Below, piece after piece: positions 39,194 through 47,008 of a DNA stretch of 64,000 nt (position 1 is its first letter; every line of letters begins with the position of its first letter). Below the pieces are notes generated by a model that saw nothing but the letters and a program-made list of their open reading frames with translations, was not told where the DNA came from and made no database searches. The translations under genes and the position numbers were made by a program. The DNA lies in contig CAMJMR010000005.1 of the NCBI GenBank assembly GCA_946407095.1, forward strand, positions 18,017 to 82,016, written 5' to 3'. Origin of the DNA: an uncultured Selenomonadales bacterium (GTDB taxonomy: Bacteria; Bacillota; Negativicutes; Selenomonadales; Selenomonadaceae).

Positions 39194-40495
39194 ATGGAAA
39201 ATTTATTGCAACTGCGCGAGGAACTGCTTGAAAAAATTCGTCGAATCGCGCTCATGAAACAGCTCGCCGAAGTGGAGGCGCAAATCGCCGAACTGCAACC
39301 CGCTCAAACGAAACTCACCGCGAATTTCAATTACAAGCCGCTACTGGCGAAGTATGACGTTGCGGCAACCGCGAAGTCGCCGATAAAATATTTCGACGCG
39401 GTGCTTGCCGTTTCGGACGAGTTCCTTGACATACTCAACGAATACGAGACCGCGCAGGCAGAGACAATCGCGGCGTTCTTAAAAATCGCACTCAAGCTCA
39501 AGGCGAAGTACACCGACAATCCCAACTTGACGCCCGAAGAAAACGCCTTGCTTGCCGACCGAAAAAAATTTTTGGCGACGCGTCTGGAATTGGCTACCGA
39601 CGAGCCGAAGCGCAAAATCCTTGCCGTCAAAGCGCAGGCAAATCATTTCTTCGCGCGGCTGGAGGCAGTCAACGCCGGCAACAATTCAATCAGCGACCTT
39701 GCCGCCCTGCAAGCCGAGCCCCGCGCAGATTTCGAGTTGCTTGTCGAGAACATGGCGCGAATCGTCCTTGACACGCAACGCCGCGTCGATTTCTTTGCCG
39801 AGAACAAAAATTTCGTTGCAAGCGTCGTGAATTCTCAAGCGCATTGGAGCGACGACTACAAGGCCTTCAAGACGAGCCTGCGCGAGGAACTTGCCGCCGC
39901 CTGCCGCAACGAGAGCATTGACGACGAAAATTTTTCCGCGTGGTATGACGATTGGCAAGTCAAGCGTTTCGCGATTGAACAGCGATTTTTGCCGCTTGTC
40001 GAGTTCGCGATAAAGGGCAACCTGCTTGACGCCTTCGACGTGATTTTGGGCAGTCTGCACGCCTACCGCGACGCCGTCGACAAATTTTATCTGAACGAAC
40101 GCAAAAATATTTATCAAAAGTTCGCGTTCCAAGCGGGCGGCGACTTGCAAGAGAAATTCGAGACCGAAAGCGAGCTTTACAAGTTAGCGGAAAAACTTCA
40201 GCGCGATTTGCAGGAAGTAATTTTCAAGCGCGACAAGACCGAAGAACGCATTTTCCTGTTGCGTTGGGCGGAGCCGCTGTTGAGCTTGCCGCTGGACGAG
40301 ATAAGCAACTTCATACGCGACCGCGAGTTGAATGCGATAGCCGAAGAGGTTTTGAATCAATTCGCCGAGCTTCGGCGTCAAAATTTCGAGCAGTACCTTG
40401 CCGACAGCAAAAGTTACGGCGAGGCAGTTCAAAAGCGCGAAAAGGATTTCAACGCGCTGATTTTCCGTATGCGCAAGGATTTGCATAAGGCATGA
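39194..40495 (+). CDS. Coiled-coil-rich protein of unknown function
   Basis: A 433-residue acidic, almost wholly helical protein, from ATG 39194 (AAGGG six bases upstream); in-frame TTG 39164 adds ten residues. The early helix is LQLREELLEKIRRIALMKQL then AEVEAQIAEL, followed by repeated long helices without Cys, signal or membrane segments. It ends overlapping the LRAT-domain gene by 4 bases (ATGA), indicating they act together. The N-terminal extension may include the region before the TAG at 39128. I do not recognise a family. A structural or scaffold role is a guess only. Confidence 0.6.
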   Translation: MENLLQLREELLEKIRRIALMKQLAEVEAQIAELQPAQTKLTANFNYKPLLAKYDVAATAKSPIKYFDAVLAVSDEFLDILNEYETAQAETIAAFLKIALKLKAKYTDNPNLTPEENALLADRKKFLATRLELATDEPKRKILAVKAQANHFFARLEAVNAGNNSISDLAALQAEPRADFELLVENMARIVLDTQRRVDFFAENKNFVASVVNSQAHWSDDYKAFKTSLREELAAACRNESIDDENFSAWYDDWQVKRFAIEQRFLPLVEFAIKGNLLDAFDVILGSLHAYRDAVDKFYLNERKNIYQKFAFQAGGDLQEKFETESELYKLAEKLQRDLQEVIFKRDKTEERIFLLRWAEPLLSLPLDEISNFIRDRELNAIAEEVLNQFAELRRQNFEQYLADSKSYGEAVQKREKDFNALIFRMRKDLHKA

Positions 40496-41676
40496 ACGTT
40501 ATCGCCGAGCCGTTGCCGTTTGACCTTGAGCCGGCGGAAATTTGGACGCGCAAGCCTCCCAAGCGCGGCGATCACATTCGAGTTAGGCGCATGGACGGGC
40601 TTTATTATCACCACGGCATTTTCGTTTCGAGCGGCGAAGTGATTCACTTCACGGGCGACAACGACGACAGCGTCCTTGATTGGTCGAAAGCGCACGTTAT
40701 CAAGACCGACTTGCAACAATTCCTGCGCGGCGGCGACGTCGAGGTTAAAGAGTACAGCGACGCGGAACTTGCCGACCTTTACCCCGTCGAAGGGATTGTC
40801 AGCTACGCGCGGACGTGCTTGGGCGACGACGGCTACAATCTGATTTTCAACAACTGCGAACACTTCGCCAACGCCTGCACGCTGGGCAAGTATCGCAGTC
40901 GGCAAGTCGAAAATTTTTTCGGAGGTAAGACCATGGGCATTTGGGGCGCGATAAAAAGTTTCTTCGGATTCGGTTCGTCCGAGCGGTCGTCGAGCAGCTA
41001 CAGCTACAATTACGAGCCGGACAAAGTCAAAATTGCGGAGATTGAGCGCGACACGAAATTGAAGCTTGCGGACAAGGAGGCGGAGCGGATTGAACTCATG
41101 CGCGACGCACAACTTGAGCTGATTGAGGCGCAGACACGCAGTCAGTTGGCGATAGAGGAGGCACGGGCGCGCGGCATGACGGCGGCGGCGCAACAATTCA
41201 TTGCCTTGCAGACGAAATTGACGGAGCTTGCCGAAAAACGCATCCAGATAATCGAAAAGTGTTCGTTGCCGATTGTCCGCGAGATTGAAAGTTTTTACGA
41301 CGAAGTCGGCGACAAAATATCTGCGGCGAATGACGAATACAACACAAAAAAATTGCCCCAACTCTTGGCGATATTGAGGCAATACGAGGCGGGCACGCCC
41401 GAACACGAAATATTTTCCGCGCAGATAAACGAGGACAGGGCGCGTCAAGGACAATTCATCGAACAGCAAATGATGCGGGTCAGCGAGCGGCAAAACATCG
41501 TCCTGCAAAGTTTCTTGTCGACGAAAGAAAAAATTTTGGAACAGACGGGACAAATCACGCAACAGATAGCCGAAGGTTGGCTGAAGCGTCCGAATGAAAA
41601 TCTTTTGCCGCAAGGTTCAATGTCACTGCCGTCCTTGCCGAACGCGGAAACTAAGCAACTGCCGCCCGCCGAGTGA
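40492..41676 (+). CDS. LRAT/NlpC-P60-like domain fused to a long coiled coil
   Basis: A 394-residue protein. Residues 22-135 are an LRAT-type papain-like domain: RGDHIRVRR, YYHHGIFV with His40/41, VIHFTGD with His52, and the catalytic NCEHF with Cys122 and His124. LRAT domains transfer acyl groups between lipids and amines or act as phospholipases. Residues 148-394 begin MGIWGAIKSFFGFGSSE, followed by Ser/Tyr and about 200 residues of coiled coil. Inside the gene, GGAGGT stands seven bases before ATG 40933, so the coiled-coil half might be made separately. It overlaps the preceding coiled-coil gene by 4 bases. Confidence 0.75.
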   Translation: MNVIAEPLPFDLEPAEIWTRKPPKRGDHIRVRRMDGLYYHHGIFVSSGEVIHFTGDNDDSVLDWSKAHVIKTDLQQFLRGGDVEVKEYSDAELADLYPVEGIVSYARTCLGDDGYNLIFNNCEHFANACTLGKYRSRQVENFFGGKTMGIWGAIKSFFGFGSSERSSSSYSYNYEPDKVKIAEIERDTKLKLADKEAERIELMRDAQLELIEAQTRSQLAIEEARARGMTAAAQQFIALQTKLTELAEKRIQIIEKCSLPIVREIESFYDEVGDKISAANDEYNTKKLPQLLAILRQYEAGTPEHEIFSAQINEDRARQGQFIEQQMMRVSERQNIVLQSFLSTKEKILEQTGQITQQIAEGWLKRPNENLLPQGSMSLPSLPNAETKQLPPAE

Positions 41677-41686
41677 GGCGGTTTTT

Positions 41687-42022
41687 TTATGCAAAGTACT
41701 GCTGATAGACGACGACGCCGAACAGGATTATCGCGAGAATCATTGCGGTGAAGCCCGTGCGTTCCAGCCACAAGTCTTGCTTTTCGGTGAAGTTGTAATG
41801 CCGCCGCGCGTAGGTCGACGACAGCGACACCAGCAACGCCAAGTAAAGCCCGCGATTGAGTGCCGTGAAGTTCGCCCAGCCGAAGATTAGGAAAACGATT
41901 GTCAGAGCCAGCACGCCGACTAACAGATAGTCTTTGCCGACCTTTTCGGGCTTTTTAGTTTCGGGCTCAGCCGGTTTCTTGGGCTGAATTTTTTTTGCGA
42001 TTTTTTTGGACTGCCGCGCCAT
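41687..42022 (-). CDS. Small two-to-three-helix membrane protein
   Basis: A 111-residue protein from ATG 42022, eight bases after GGAG. A Lys/Pro-rich cytoplasmic head (QSKKIAKKIQPKKPAEPETK) precedes three hydrophobic segments: LLVGVLALTIVFLIFGWANF, LYLALLVSLSS and FTAMILAIILFGVVVYQQYF. It is convergent to the LRAT gene with no visible terminator between. I do not recognise a family. Confidence 0.65.
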   Translation of the reverse strand: MARQSKKIAKKIQPKKPAEPETKKPEKVGKDYLLVGVLALTIVFLIFGWANFTALNRGLYLALLVSLSSTYARRHYNFTEKQDLWLERTGFTAMILAIILFGVVVYQQYFA

Positions 42023-42100
42023 TGACATTCTCCTTTGGAAAAATTTTGTTGAAGTTTATCAGAGGCGGCGGCGTTTGTAAAGCAAGGGCTTGCGCAACGG

Positions 42101-42131
42101 AAAAAGCCTCCGCGATTGAACGGAGGCTTTT
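42101..42131 (-). terminator. Terminator after tRNA-Pro
   Basis: AAAGCCTCCG-TTCAATCG-CGGAGGCTTTTT on the minus strand, 14 bases downstream of the tRNA 3' end. Confidence 0.8.
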
Positions 42132-42144
42132 GAATTTTTCGTTG

Positions 42145-42221
42145 TGGTCGGGGCAACAGGATTCGAACCTGCGACCCCCTGCTCCCAAAGCAGATGCGCT
42201 ACCAAACTGCGCCATACCCCG
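42145..42221 (-). tRNA. tRNA-Pro (anticodon UGG)
   Basis: On the minus strand a 77-base cloverleaf begins CGGGGTATGG and ends with an encoded CCA. The acceptor arm CGGGG/CCCCG, D-loop GCAGTTTGGTAGC, anticodon stem CTGCT with loop carrying TGG, and T-arm GGTTCGAATCC are all present. It is the only tRNA gene in the window. Confidence 0.95.
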
Positions 42222-42270
42222 ACGCCGTGATTTTAATCAATCGTCAATGCGCTGTCAAGGCGGGGATTTT

Positions 42271-42693
42271 TCAGTACAGCTTATGCGGGTCTTTCTCGGT
42301 CAGTTGGCGATAGATGAAGTCGGCAAGCCCGATGCCGCCGCCCTCCGCCGCCTTTTTCGTGATTTCCTCGTTGTACATATCACGATAAATTTCCATTGCG
42401 TTATCGTCGCCGAAAAGCTCGTTCTTCGGGACGGTCTTCCACATTTCGTTGTACATCATCTTCAGCAGCAAGCCTTCCAGTTGGACGCTCGCCTCTTTGA
42501 TGTCCTTGTCGCGTTGAGCAAGTTCCTCCGCCGTCATGGTTTTTATTTCGGTTGACGCGGATTTTTCAAGCTTTTTGGTCGCCGCCTTAAGCTCTTCCTG
42601 AAAGCTCGCCTCCTCGTTAAGCATGTGTGCGCCTTCCGCGCCGCTGTTCGTCGAACTCATTCGCGGCATCAGATATACGCCGTCGATTTGCAT
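42271..42693 (-). CDS. Rod-binding protein, FlgJ N-terminal type
   Basis: A 140-residue protein from ATG 42693 behind AAGGAGG. The C-terminal 80 residues match the rod-binding domain: KEASVQLEGLLLKMMYNEMWK, then MYNEEITKKAAEGGGIGLADFIYRQL. The muramidase half of enterobacterial FlgJ is absent, as in many Firmicutes. It helps cap or assemble the flagellar rod in the periplasm. It lies downstream of flgI, separated by an intergenic hairpin repeat. Confidence 0.88.
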   Translation of the reverse strand: MQIDGVYLMPRMSSTNSGAEGAHMLNEEASFQEELKAATKKLEKSASTEIKTMTAEELAQRDKDIKEASVQLEGLLLKMMYNEMWKTVPKNELFGDDNAMEIYRDMYNEEITKKAAEGGGIGLADFIYRQLTEKDPHKLY

Positions 42694-42705
42694 AGACACA
42701 GCCTC

Positions 42706-42984
42706 CTTAGGGGTTGTTGATAAATAGGATTCATCGGCTCGTTCCGAGTCGGCGATTCAATGGCTTTAATGGTTAGAATCTACTTTCTTTCAGTGGCGAA
42801 AGAAAGTAGCAAAGAAAGCCACCGCTACGCGCGGAGCGGCTGCCGACTACTGCCGAAACGCCCGCGCAACCCGAAACCGCTCGTGCCGCTATGAAACCTT
42901 CCAGGTTTCAAGTCGCGGCGGGTCGACATCCCTGTCGACCCTCGTCCCTTGCAACGTATTCCTTTATTTGCCAACAGCCCTTAG
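42706..42984. repeat. Intergenic hairpin repeat, best-preserved copy (flgI/flgJ)
   Basis: CTTAGGGGTTGTTG (42706-42719) and CCAACAGCCCTTAG (42971-42984) are inverted ends matching at 11 of 14 positions. The right end supplies the flgI stop codon. Inside: CTACTTTCTTT/AAAGAAAGTAG, CCGCTACGCGCGGAGCGG, GAAACCT-TCC-AGGTTTC, and a GGGTCGACA-TCCC-TGTCGACCC hairpin whose stem differs from other copies but still pairs. Confidence 0.85.
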
Positions 42985-44087
42985 ATAATTTCCAATACAG
43001 CGTGAATCGCGCCCGCTGCCTTCATGGCCTGCAGAATCGAAATGCAATCGCGCGGCGAAGCTCCTACGGCATTTAGCGCGCCGATAACGTCGCTGACGCT
43101 GGTGGTGGCGGGCAGGACGACCGAACTCGACCGCTCGTCGCGGGCGTTAATCTCGGTGTTCTGAACGACCATGGACGTGCCGTAAGAGTAGGGTGCCGCT
43201 TGGCTTGCGCTTTCCGTGCGATTAATGCGAATCGACAAGCCGCCTTGCGTTATCGCGCACTCGTCGACGCTGACATTGCCGCCCATGACGATTGTGCCTG
43301 TGCGCTCGTTGACGACGACTTTGGCGATATTGTCGGGCACAACGGGCAGGTCTTCAATCGACGCCACGAACTGCACGACATTGGAGCGGTAGTAGCCGGG
43401 AATGTTTATGTCAATGCGTCCGGGATTGGCGGCGTGCGCCACGTTGCCGTAAGCCGCATTAATGGCGTTGGTGATTCGCGCCGCCGTCGTGAAGTCGGCA
43501 CTGCCCAAGCTCAAGGAAATTTGTCCGTTGCGTCCCAAGTCGTCCTCAAGCGTGCGTTCAACTATCGCGCCGTTGGGAATGGAGCCCGCCGTCGGGAAGT
43601 TGCGTTGCGCGCGATTGTTGCCTCTGCCTGCCACGAAGCCGCCCGTCGAGACCGAGCCTTGCGCCACAGCGTAGACATCGCCGTTTGCCGCCCTTAGCGG
43701 TGTTTGCAACAGGACGCCGCCTTGAATGCTGTCGGCGTCGCCCATTGAACTTACCACGACGTCAATCGTATCGCCCTCGCGCACGAACGGCGGAAGCGTC
43801 GCCGTCACCATGACTGCCGCCACGTTGTCCGAATCCAAATCCGCCGAATTGACCGTTATGCCGAAATTCCTAAGCAGTGACACCGTCGACTGAATCATTT
43901 GCCATGTGTCGTCGGAATCGCCTGTGCCCGGCAAGCCCACGACCAAGCCGTAGCCCATAAGCTGGTTGCTGCGCACGCCTTGCACCTTTGCTATGTCCTT
44001 GATTCGCGTGACGGATGATTCTGCCCAGGCCGTCGCCGTCAGCGCAAGGCAAAGAATCAGCGTCGCCAATGTAAAAATTTTTCTCAT
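42981..44087 (-). CDS. flgI: Flagellar P-ring protein FlgI
   Basis: A 368-residue periplasmic protein that forms the P-ring in the peptidoglycan. A Sec signal peptide (MRKIFTLATLILCLALTATAWA) is followed by RIKDIAKVQGVRSNQLMGYGLVVGLPGTGD, SLLRNFGITV, GRNGQISLSLGSADFTTAARI and the C-terminal GASPRDCISILQAMKAAGAIHA. Length and motifs are canonical. P-rings imply an outer membrane. Its stop codon lies inside an intergenic repeat. Between it and flgH there are three small genes not typical of flagellar operons. Confidence 0.96.
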   Translation of the reverse strand: MRKIFTLATLILCLALTATAWAESSVTRIKDIAKVQGVRSNQLMGYGLVVGLPGTGDSDDTWQMIQSTVSLLRNFGITVNSADLDSDNVAAVMVTATLPPFVREGDTIDVVVSSMGDADSIQGGVLLQTPLRAANGDVYAVAQGSVSTGGFVAGRGNNRAQRNFPTAGSIPNGAIVERTLEDDLGRNGQISLSLGSADFTTAARITNAINAAYGNVAHAANPGRIDINIPGYYRSNVVQFVASIEDLPVVPDNIAKVVVNERTGTIVMGGNVSVDECAITQGGLSIRINRTESASQAAPYSYGTSMVVQNTEINARDERSSSVVLPATTSVSDVIGALNAVGASPRDCISILQAMKAAGAIHAVLEII

Positions 44088-44103
44088 GACCTCACCTCGT
44101 CAA

Positions 44104-44322
44104 TCAAACTGCGCGGCGAACTTCCTGCACTTTCTCGATGACTTCAAAATTTTCGGGTGGATAAAGATAATCTTCCCCCGATTCGTCGATTAGCCGATAC
44201 CAGCCGCCCTCAATCGACAAAACGTCGTAAACTTTGTCGGGCAATACGTCCATGAAAATCTTGTAGGAATTCGGAACGTCTTTCTCGCGCTTGCCAATGT
44301 ATTTAACATTCAACTTTCTCAC
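44104..44322 (-). CDS. Small acidic protein, paralog A
   Basis: A 72-residue protein (MRKLNVKYIGKREKDVPNS...) with alternating beta-like segments such as KVYDVLSIEGGWYRLIDESG and a C-terminal FEVIEKVQEVRRAV. Its layout matches the next upstream gene (44326-44535): a short start, a FIKGSYYEAE or DVLPDKVYDVL strand, a WY turn, an FE..E segment and an RAV end. The pair looks like an ancient duplication. It starts only 3 bases after the paralog's stop. Function unknown; it sits inside a flagellar gene run. Confidence 0.55.
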   Translation of the reverse strand: MRKLNVKYIGKREKDVPNSYKIFMDVLPDKVYDVLSIEGGWYRLIDESGEDYLYPPENFEVIEKVQEVRRAV

Positions 44323-44325
44323 CCG

Positions 44326-44535
44326 TTAAACCGCGCGGCTGCCTTTGAAGTCGTCCTCGGCCACTTCCTCGAAATTTTCTGCAACGAATTTAACACCGTA
44401 AACATACCAATCGTCGCCTTCATCGAAAATAGCCCAAGCTTCGCCGATGTCGTCACGAAATTTTTCTGCTTCGTAATAACTTCCCTTGATAAACGATACT
44501 TCCTTGCTGTCGTCACCGGTAAATTTAAGTAGCAT
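44326..44535 (-). CDS. Small acidic protein, paralog B
   Basis: A 69-residue protein from ATG 44535 behind GAGGTGAT (a GTG at 44544 lies inside that site). MLLKFTGDDSKEVSFIKGSY, then EAWAIFDEGDDWYVYGV and FEEVAEDDFKGSRAV. It resembles the neighbouring 72-residue protein in length, order of strands and the C-terminal RAV. Very acidic, no membrane segment. Overlaps the end of the gene upstream of it by 11 bases. I do not recognise it. Confidence 0.55.
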   Translation of the reverse strand: MLLKFTGDDSKEVSFIKGSYYEAEKFRDDIGEAWAIFDEGDDWYVYGVKFVAENFEEVAEDDFKGSRAV

Positions 44536-44899
44536 TTTTATCACCTCTCTTTTTTTCTTTAAACTCTATCTTGCCGATGTTCGCGCATTGGTACCAATGA
44601 ATTTCTGTTAATTTTTCTTCTGTGCCGTTTGTAATGACAGCCGTGCCTCTACACTTGTACCAATCTTGAGCTTTGGTTTTCTCGCCGTTCGGAAGCAAAT
44701 ATTTATTAATTAGGCGCTTAACGTCATGAATATCTTCGCCGACAGCAATAGCTTTCACGCCTGTGACGATCGAGCCTTTCTTTATAAACCATTCGCCGTC
44801 GCGCAACGGTCTTTCTGTCTGCACGAAGAAAGTTTTTGCCATTGCGCTCAAGTCTCGCGGCAAAATAAATTCTTCGCTGATTTTAATCGTCTCGTCCAT
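44525..44899 (-). CDS. Unknown small protein between flgH and flgI
   Basis: A 124-residue protein from ATG 44899: MDETIKISEEFILPRDLSAM, then EWFIKKGSIVTGVKAIAVGED, a Lys-rich centre and ITNGTEEKLTEIHWYQCANI. The mix of strands and the single-domain size suggest a compact cytoplasmic protein; no signal peptide. It starts 13 bases after flgH. No ribosome-binding site is clear. Not recognised. The three-gene insert (44104-44899) is unusual between flgH and flgI. Confidence 0.5.
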   Translation of the reverse strand: MDETIKISEEFILPRDLSAMAKTFFVQTERPLRDGEWFIKKGSIVTGVKAIAVGEDIHDVKRLINKYLLPNGEKTKAQDWYKCRGTAVITNGTEEKLTEIHWYQCANIGKIEFKEKKRGDKNAT

Positions 44900-44912
44900 T
44901 AGTCTTCGTCTG

Positions 44913-45491
44913 TCAGAACATGAAGTTGAACAGTTGCGTCAAGATGCCTTGGCGTTGTTTGGCGTTGAGCGGACCTTTGCCGTCGAATCTGATTGAGGCG
45001 TCGGCGACCCTGGTTGAAGGCACCGTGTTGTTAATCGTCACATCGTCTCGGCGAATCGTCCCGCGCAGAGTGATTTTGTGCTCGTCGCGGTTTTGCCATA
45101 TCGACTGCGTGCCTTCGACGATAAGGTTGTCATTGGGCAGGACTTCTACGACGGTAACGGTAATTTGCCCGCTGTAGCGGCTGGTGTCGGTGGCGGAGCC
45201 GTCAGCCTCGAAAGAATCGGAGCCGTTGGCCGAAAACGCCTTGATGAAATCGAAAATGCCCGTGCCCGCGCCCACGTTCAAAGAGCCGGATTTGGAATTG
45301 CTGCGCGATTTGGAGGCGGTTTGCGTCGTCGATTCGTTAATGACAATCGTCAAGATATCGCCGACGTTGCGCGCCTTTTTATCGGAATAAAGACTGGTGT
45401 AGCCGTTGTCGACCCACAAAGATTTTGCCTCGACCGCGCCGCCCGCCAATACGAAGGACGCAATCAGCAGAGCCGTCAAAAATTTTTTCAT
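44913..45491 (-). CDS. flgH: Flagellar L-ring protein FlgH
   Basis: A 192-residue L-ring subunit. MKKFLTALLIASFVLAGGAVEA is a signal peptide, but the lipobox Cys of enterobacterial FlgH is absent (Gly at the expected site), so processing is by signal peptidase I. Signatures: SLWVDNGYTSLYSDKKARNVGDILTIVINE, TVVEVLPNDNLIVEGTQSIW, ITLRGTIRRDDVTINNTVPS and GKGPLNAKQRQGILTQLFNFMF. The L-ring sits in an outer membrane. The start overlaps the murE stop by 4 bases. Confidence 0.95.
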   Translation of the reverse strand: MKKFLTALLIASFVLAGGAVEAKSLWVDNGYTSLYSDKKARNVGDILTIVINESTTQTASKSRSNSKSGSLNVGAGTGIFDFIKAFSANGSDSFEADGSATDTSRYSGQITVTVVEVLPNDNLIVEGTQSIWQNRDEHKITLRGTIRRDDVTINNTVPSTRVADASIRFDGKGPLNAKQRQGILTQLFNFMF

Positions 45492-46981
45492 ATGCTTTCA
45501 CCTCCCGTTCCTAATTGAAGAATCGCCTCTTTGACAACCTCGCGGTCGTCGAAGTGAATGGTGCCCGTGTTCAGGATTTGGTAAGTCTCATGCCCCTTGC
45601 CCAGAATCAAAACGACGTCGCCCGCCTCCGCAAGCTCAATCGCCTTGAAAATCGCCGCTCGTCTGTCGGCAATGCGCTCGTAACTTTTGCCGCCGACTTC
45701 GCGAATGCCCGCCTCCACGTCGTCCAAAATCTTTTCGGGATTCTCGGTGCGCGGATTGTCGCTGGTGGCAATAATGACGTCACTAAGTTCCGCCGCAAGC
45801 CGCCCCATAATCGGTCGCTTGGCGTGGTCGCGGTCTCCGCCGCAGCCGAACACCGTTATGATTTTCCCGTCGACAATCTGCGCGGCAGTCTGCAAAACGT
45901 TTTTGACGCCGTCGGGCGTGTGCGCGTAATCGACGATAACTTCAAACGGCGCGTCGATAAAAACTCGCTCGAAACGTCCCGGCACGCTCCTGAAACTCTC
46001 CAGAGCCCGCTTGATGATGTCGGGTCTGATATTTTCGGACAAAGCCGCGCCCGCTGCCGCCAGCACGTTGTAGGCGTTGAACAAGCCCGTAAGGTGCAGA
46101 CGAAGGGACAAGGAACAAGGAACAAGGAACAAGTTCATGCCGTCGGCGCGAACGTCCACGTCAACGCCGCGCAGGTCAGCCGAATCGCTCAAGCCGTAAG
46201 TGATTCGCTTGCAACGGCTGTGACGCAAAATTTCTTCGCCCGCCGCATCGTCGACGTTGACGACGGCGGTTTTGTTTTGCTTGCGCCCCTTGCGCGATAC
46301 CATGTCGAACAGCTTGGCCTTCGCCCGCAAATAATTTTCCATCGTGCCGTGAAAGTCCAGGTGGTCTTGCGTCAAGTTCGTGAAAATCGCCGTGTCGAAT
46401 TCGACGCCCGCCACTCTGTGCTCGGCAAGCGCGTGGCTGGAAACCTCCATGACGACGACTTGAATCTTCCGCGCGCGCATTTCGGCAAGGACGTGTTGCA
46501 AGTCGATAACGTTGGGCGTCGTGTTCGGATTGGGAAATTTTTCGTCGCCGATAAGGATTTGAATCGTGCCGATAAGCCCGACGCTCAAGCCCGCGCCCAT
46601 GAAAATTTCGCGCAACAGGTAAGTCGTCGTCGTCTTGCCGTTGGTGCCCGTCACGCCGATAACGCGCATCGACCGCGCAGGGTAGTCGTAAAAATACGGG
46701 ACGATAACCGCCAAAGCGTTGAGCATATCGGGGACAATCAGCGCGGTCAGACCTTCGGGCGGCGTGAAATTTTGTCGAGTCGTCAGCAAAGCAACCGCGC
46801 CGCGCTCCTTCGCCTGCGGAATGAATTTATGCCCGTCGACGTGCGCGCCCTCCATGCACACGAACAAGTTTCCTGCCGCGACCTTGCGCGAATCGTGTTC
46901 AATGCCGCTGATTGAAACGTCATCGCCGAGAATTCGGGCATCGGGTATCAGCAAGGCAAGTTCGCTGATTTTCTTCGTCAA
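45488..46981 (-). CDS. murE: UDP-MurNAc-tripeptide synthetase MurE (meso-DAP type)
   Basis: A 497-residue ligase that adds meso-diaminopimelate (by motif) to UDP-MurNAc-L-Ala-D-Glu. The start is TTG 46981, seven bases after AAGGAGG. P-loop VIGVTGTNGKTTTTYLL, the carbamylated-lysine region and SDNPRTENP, the DNPR motif of DAP-adding enzymes, are present. A heptanucleotide repeat (46103-46134) is embedded in frame, coding LFLVPCSLSLRL between the central and C-terminal domains. Oddly, it is translationally coupled to flgH downstream rather than to murF. Confidence 0.95.
   Translation of the reverse strand: MTKKISELALLIPDARILGDDVSISGIEHDSRKVAAGNLFVCMEGAHVDGHKFIPQAKERGAVALLTTRQNFTPPEGLTALIVPDMLNALAVIVPYFYDYPARSMRVIGVTGTNGKTTTTYLLREIFMGAGLSVGLIGTIQILIGDEKFPNPNTTPNVIDLQHVLAEMRARKIQVVVMEVSSHALAEHRVAGVEFDTAIFTNLTQDHLDFHGTMENYLRAKAKLFDMVSRKGRKQNKTAVVNVDDAAGEEILRHSRCKRITYGLSDSADLRGVDVDVRADGMNLFLVPCSLSLRLHLTGLFNAYNVLAAAGAALSENIRPDIIKRALESFRSVPGRFERVFIDAPFEVIVDYAHTPDGVKNVLQTAAQIVDGKIITVFGCGGDRDHAKRPIMGRLAAELSDVIIATSDNPRTENPEKILDDVEAGIREVGGKSYERIADRRAAIFKAIELAEAGDVVLILGKGHETYQILNTGTIHFDDREVVKEAILQLGTGGESI
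46103..46134. repeat. Heptanucleotide repeat inside murE
   Basis: GGGACAA, GGAACAA, GGAACAA, GGAACAA in tandem (plus strand). It is inside an essential gene, at a domain boundary, and would shift the frame if one unit were gained or lost. Confidence 0.7.
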
Positions 46982-47008
46982 AGCCTCGCCTCCTTTCCTT
47001 TTGCCGCA

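Noticed and set aside
45515..46915. A 466-codon plus-strand frame opposite murE
   Set aside because: Antisense shadow of murE; the murE protein has complete family motifs.
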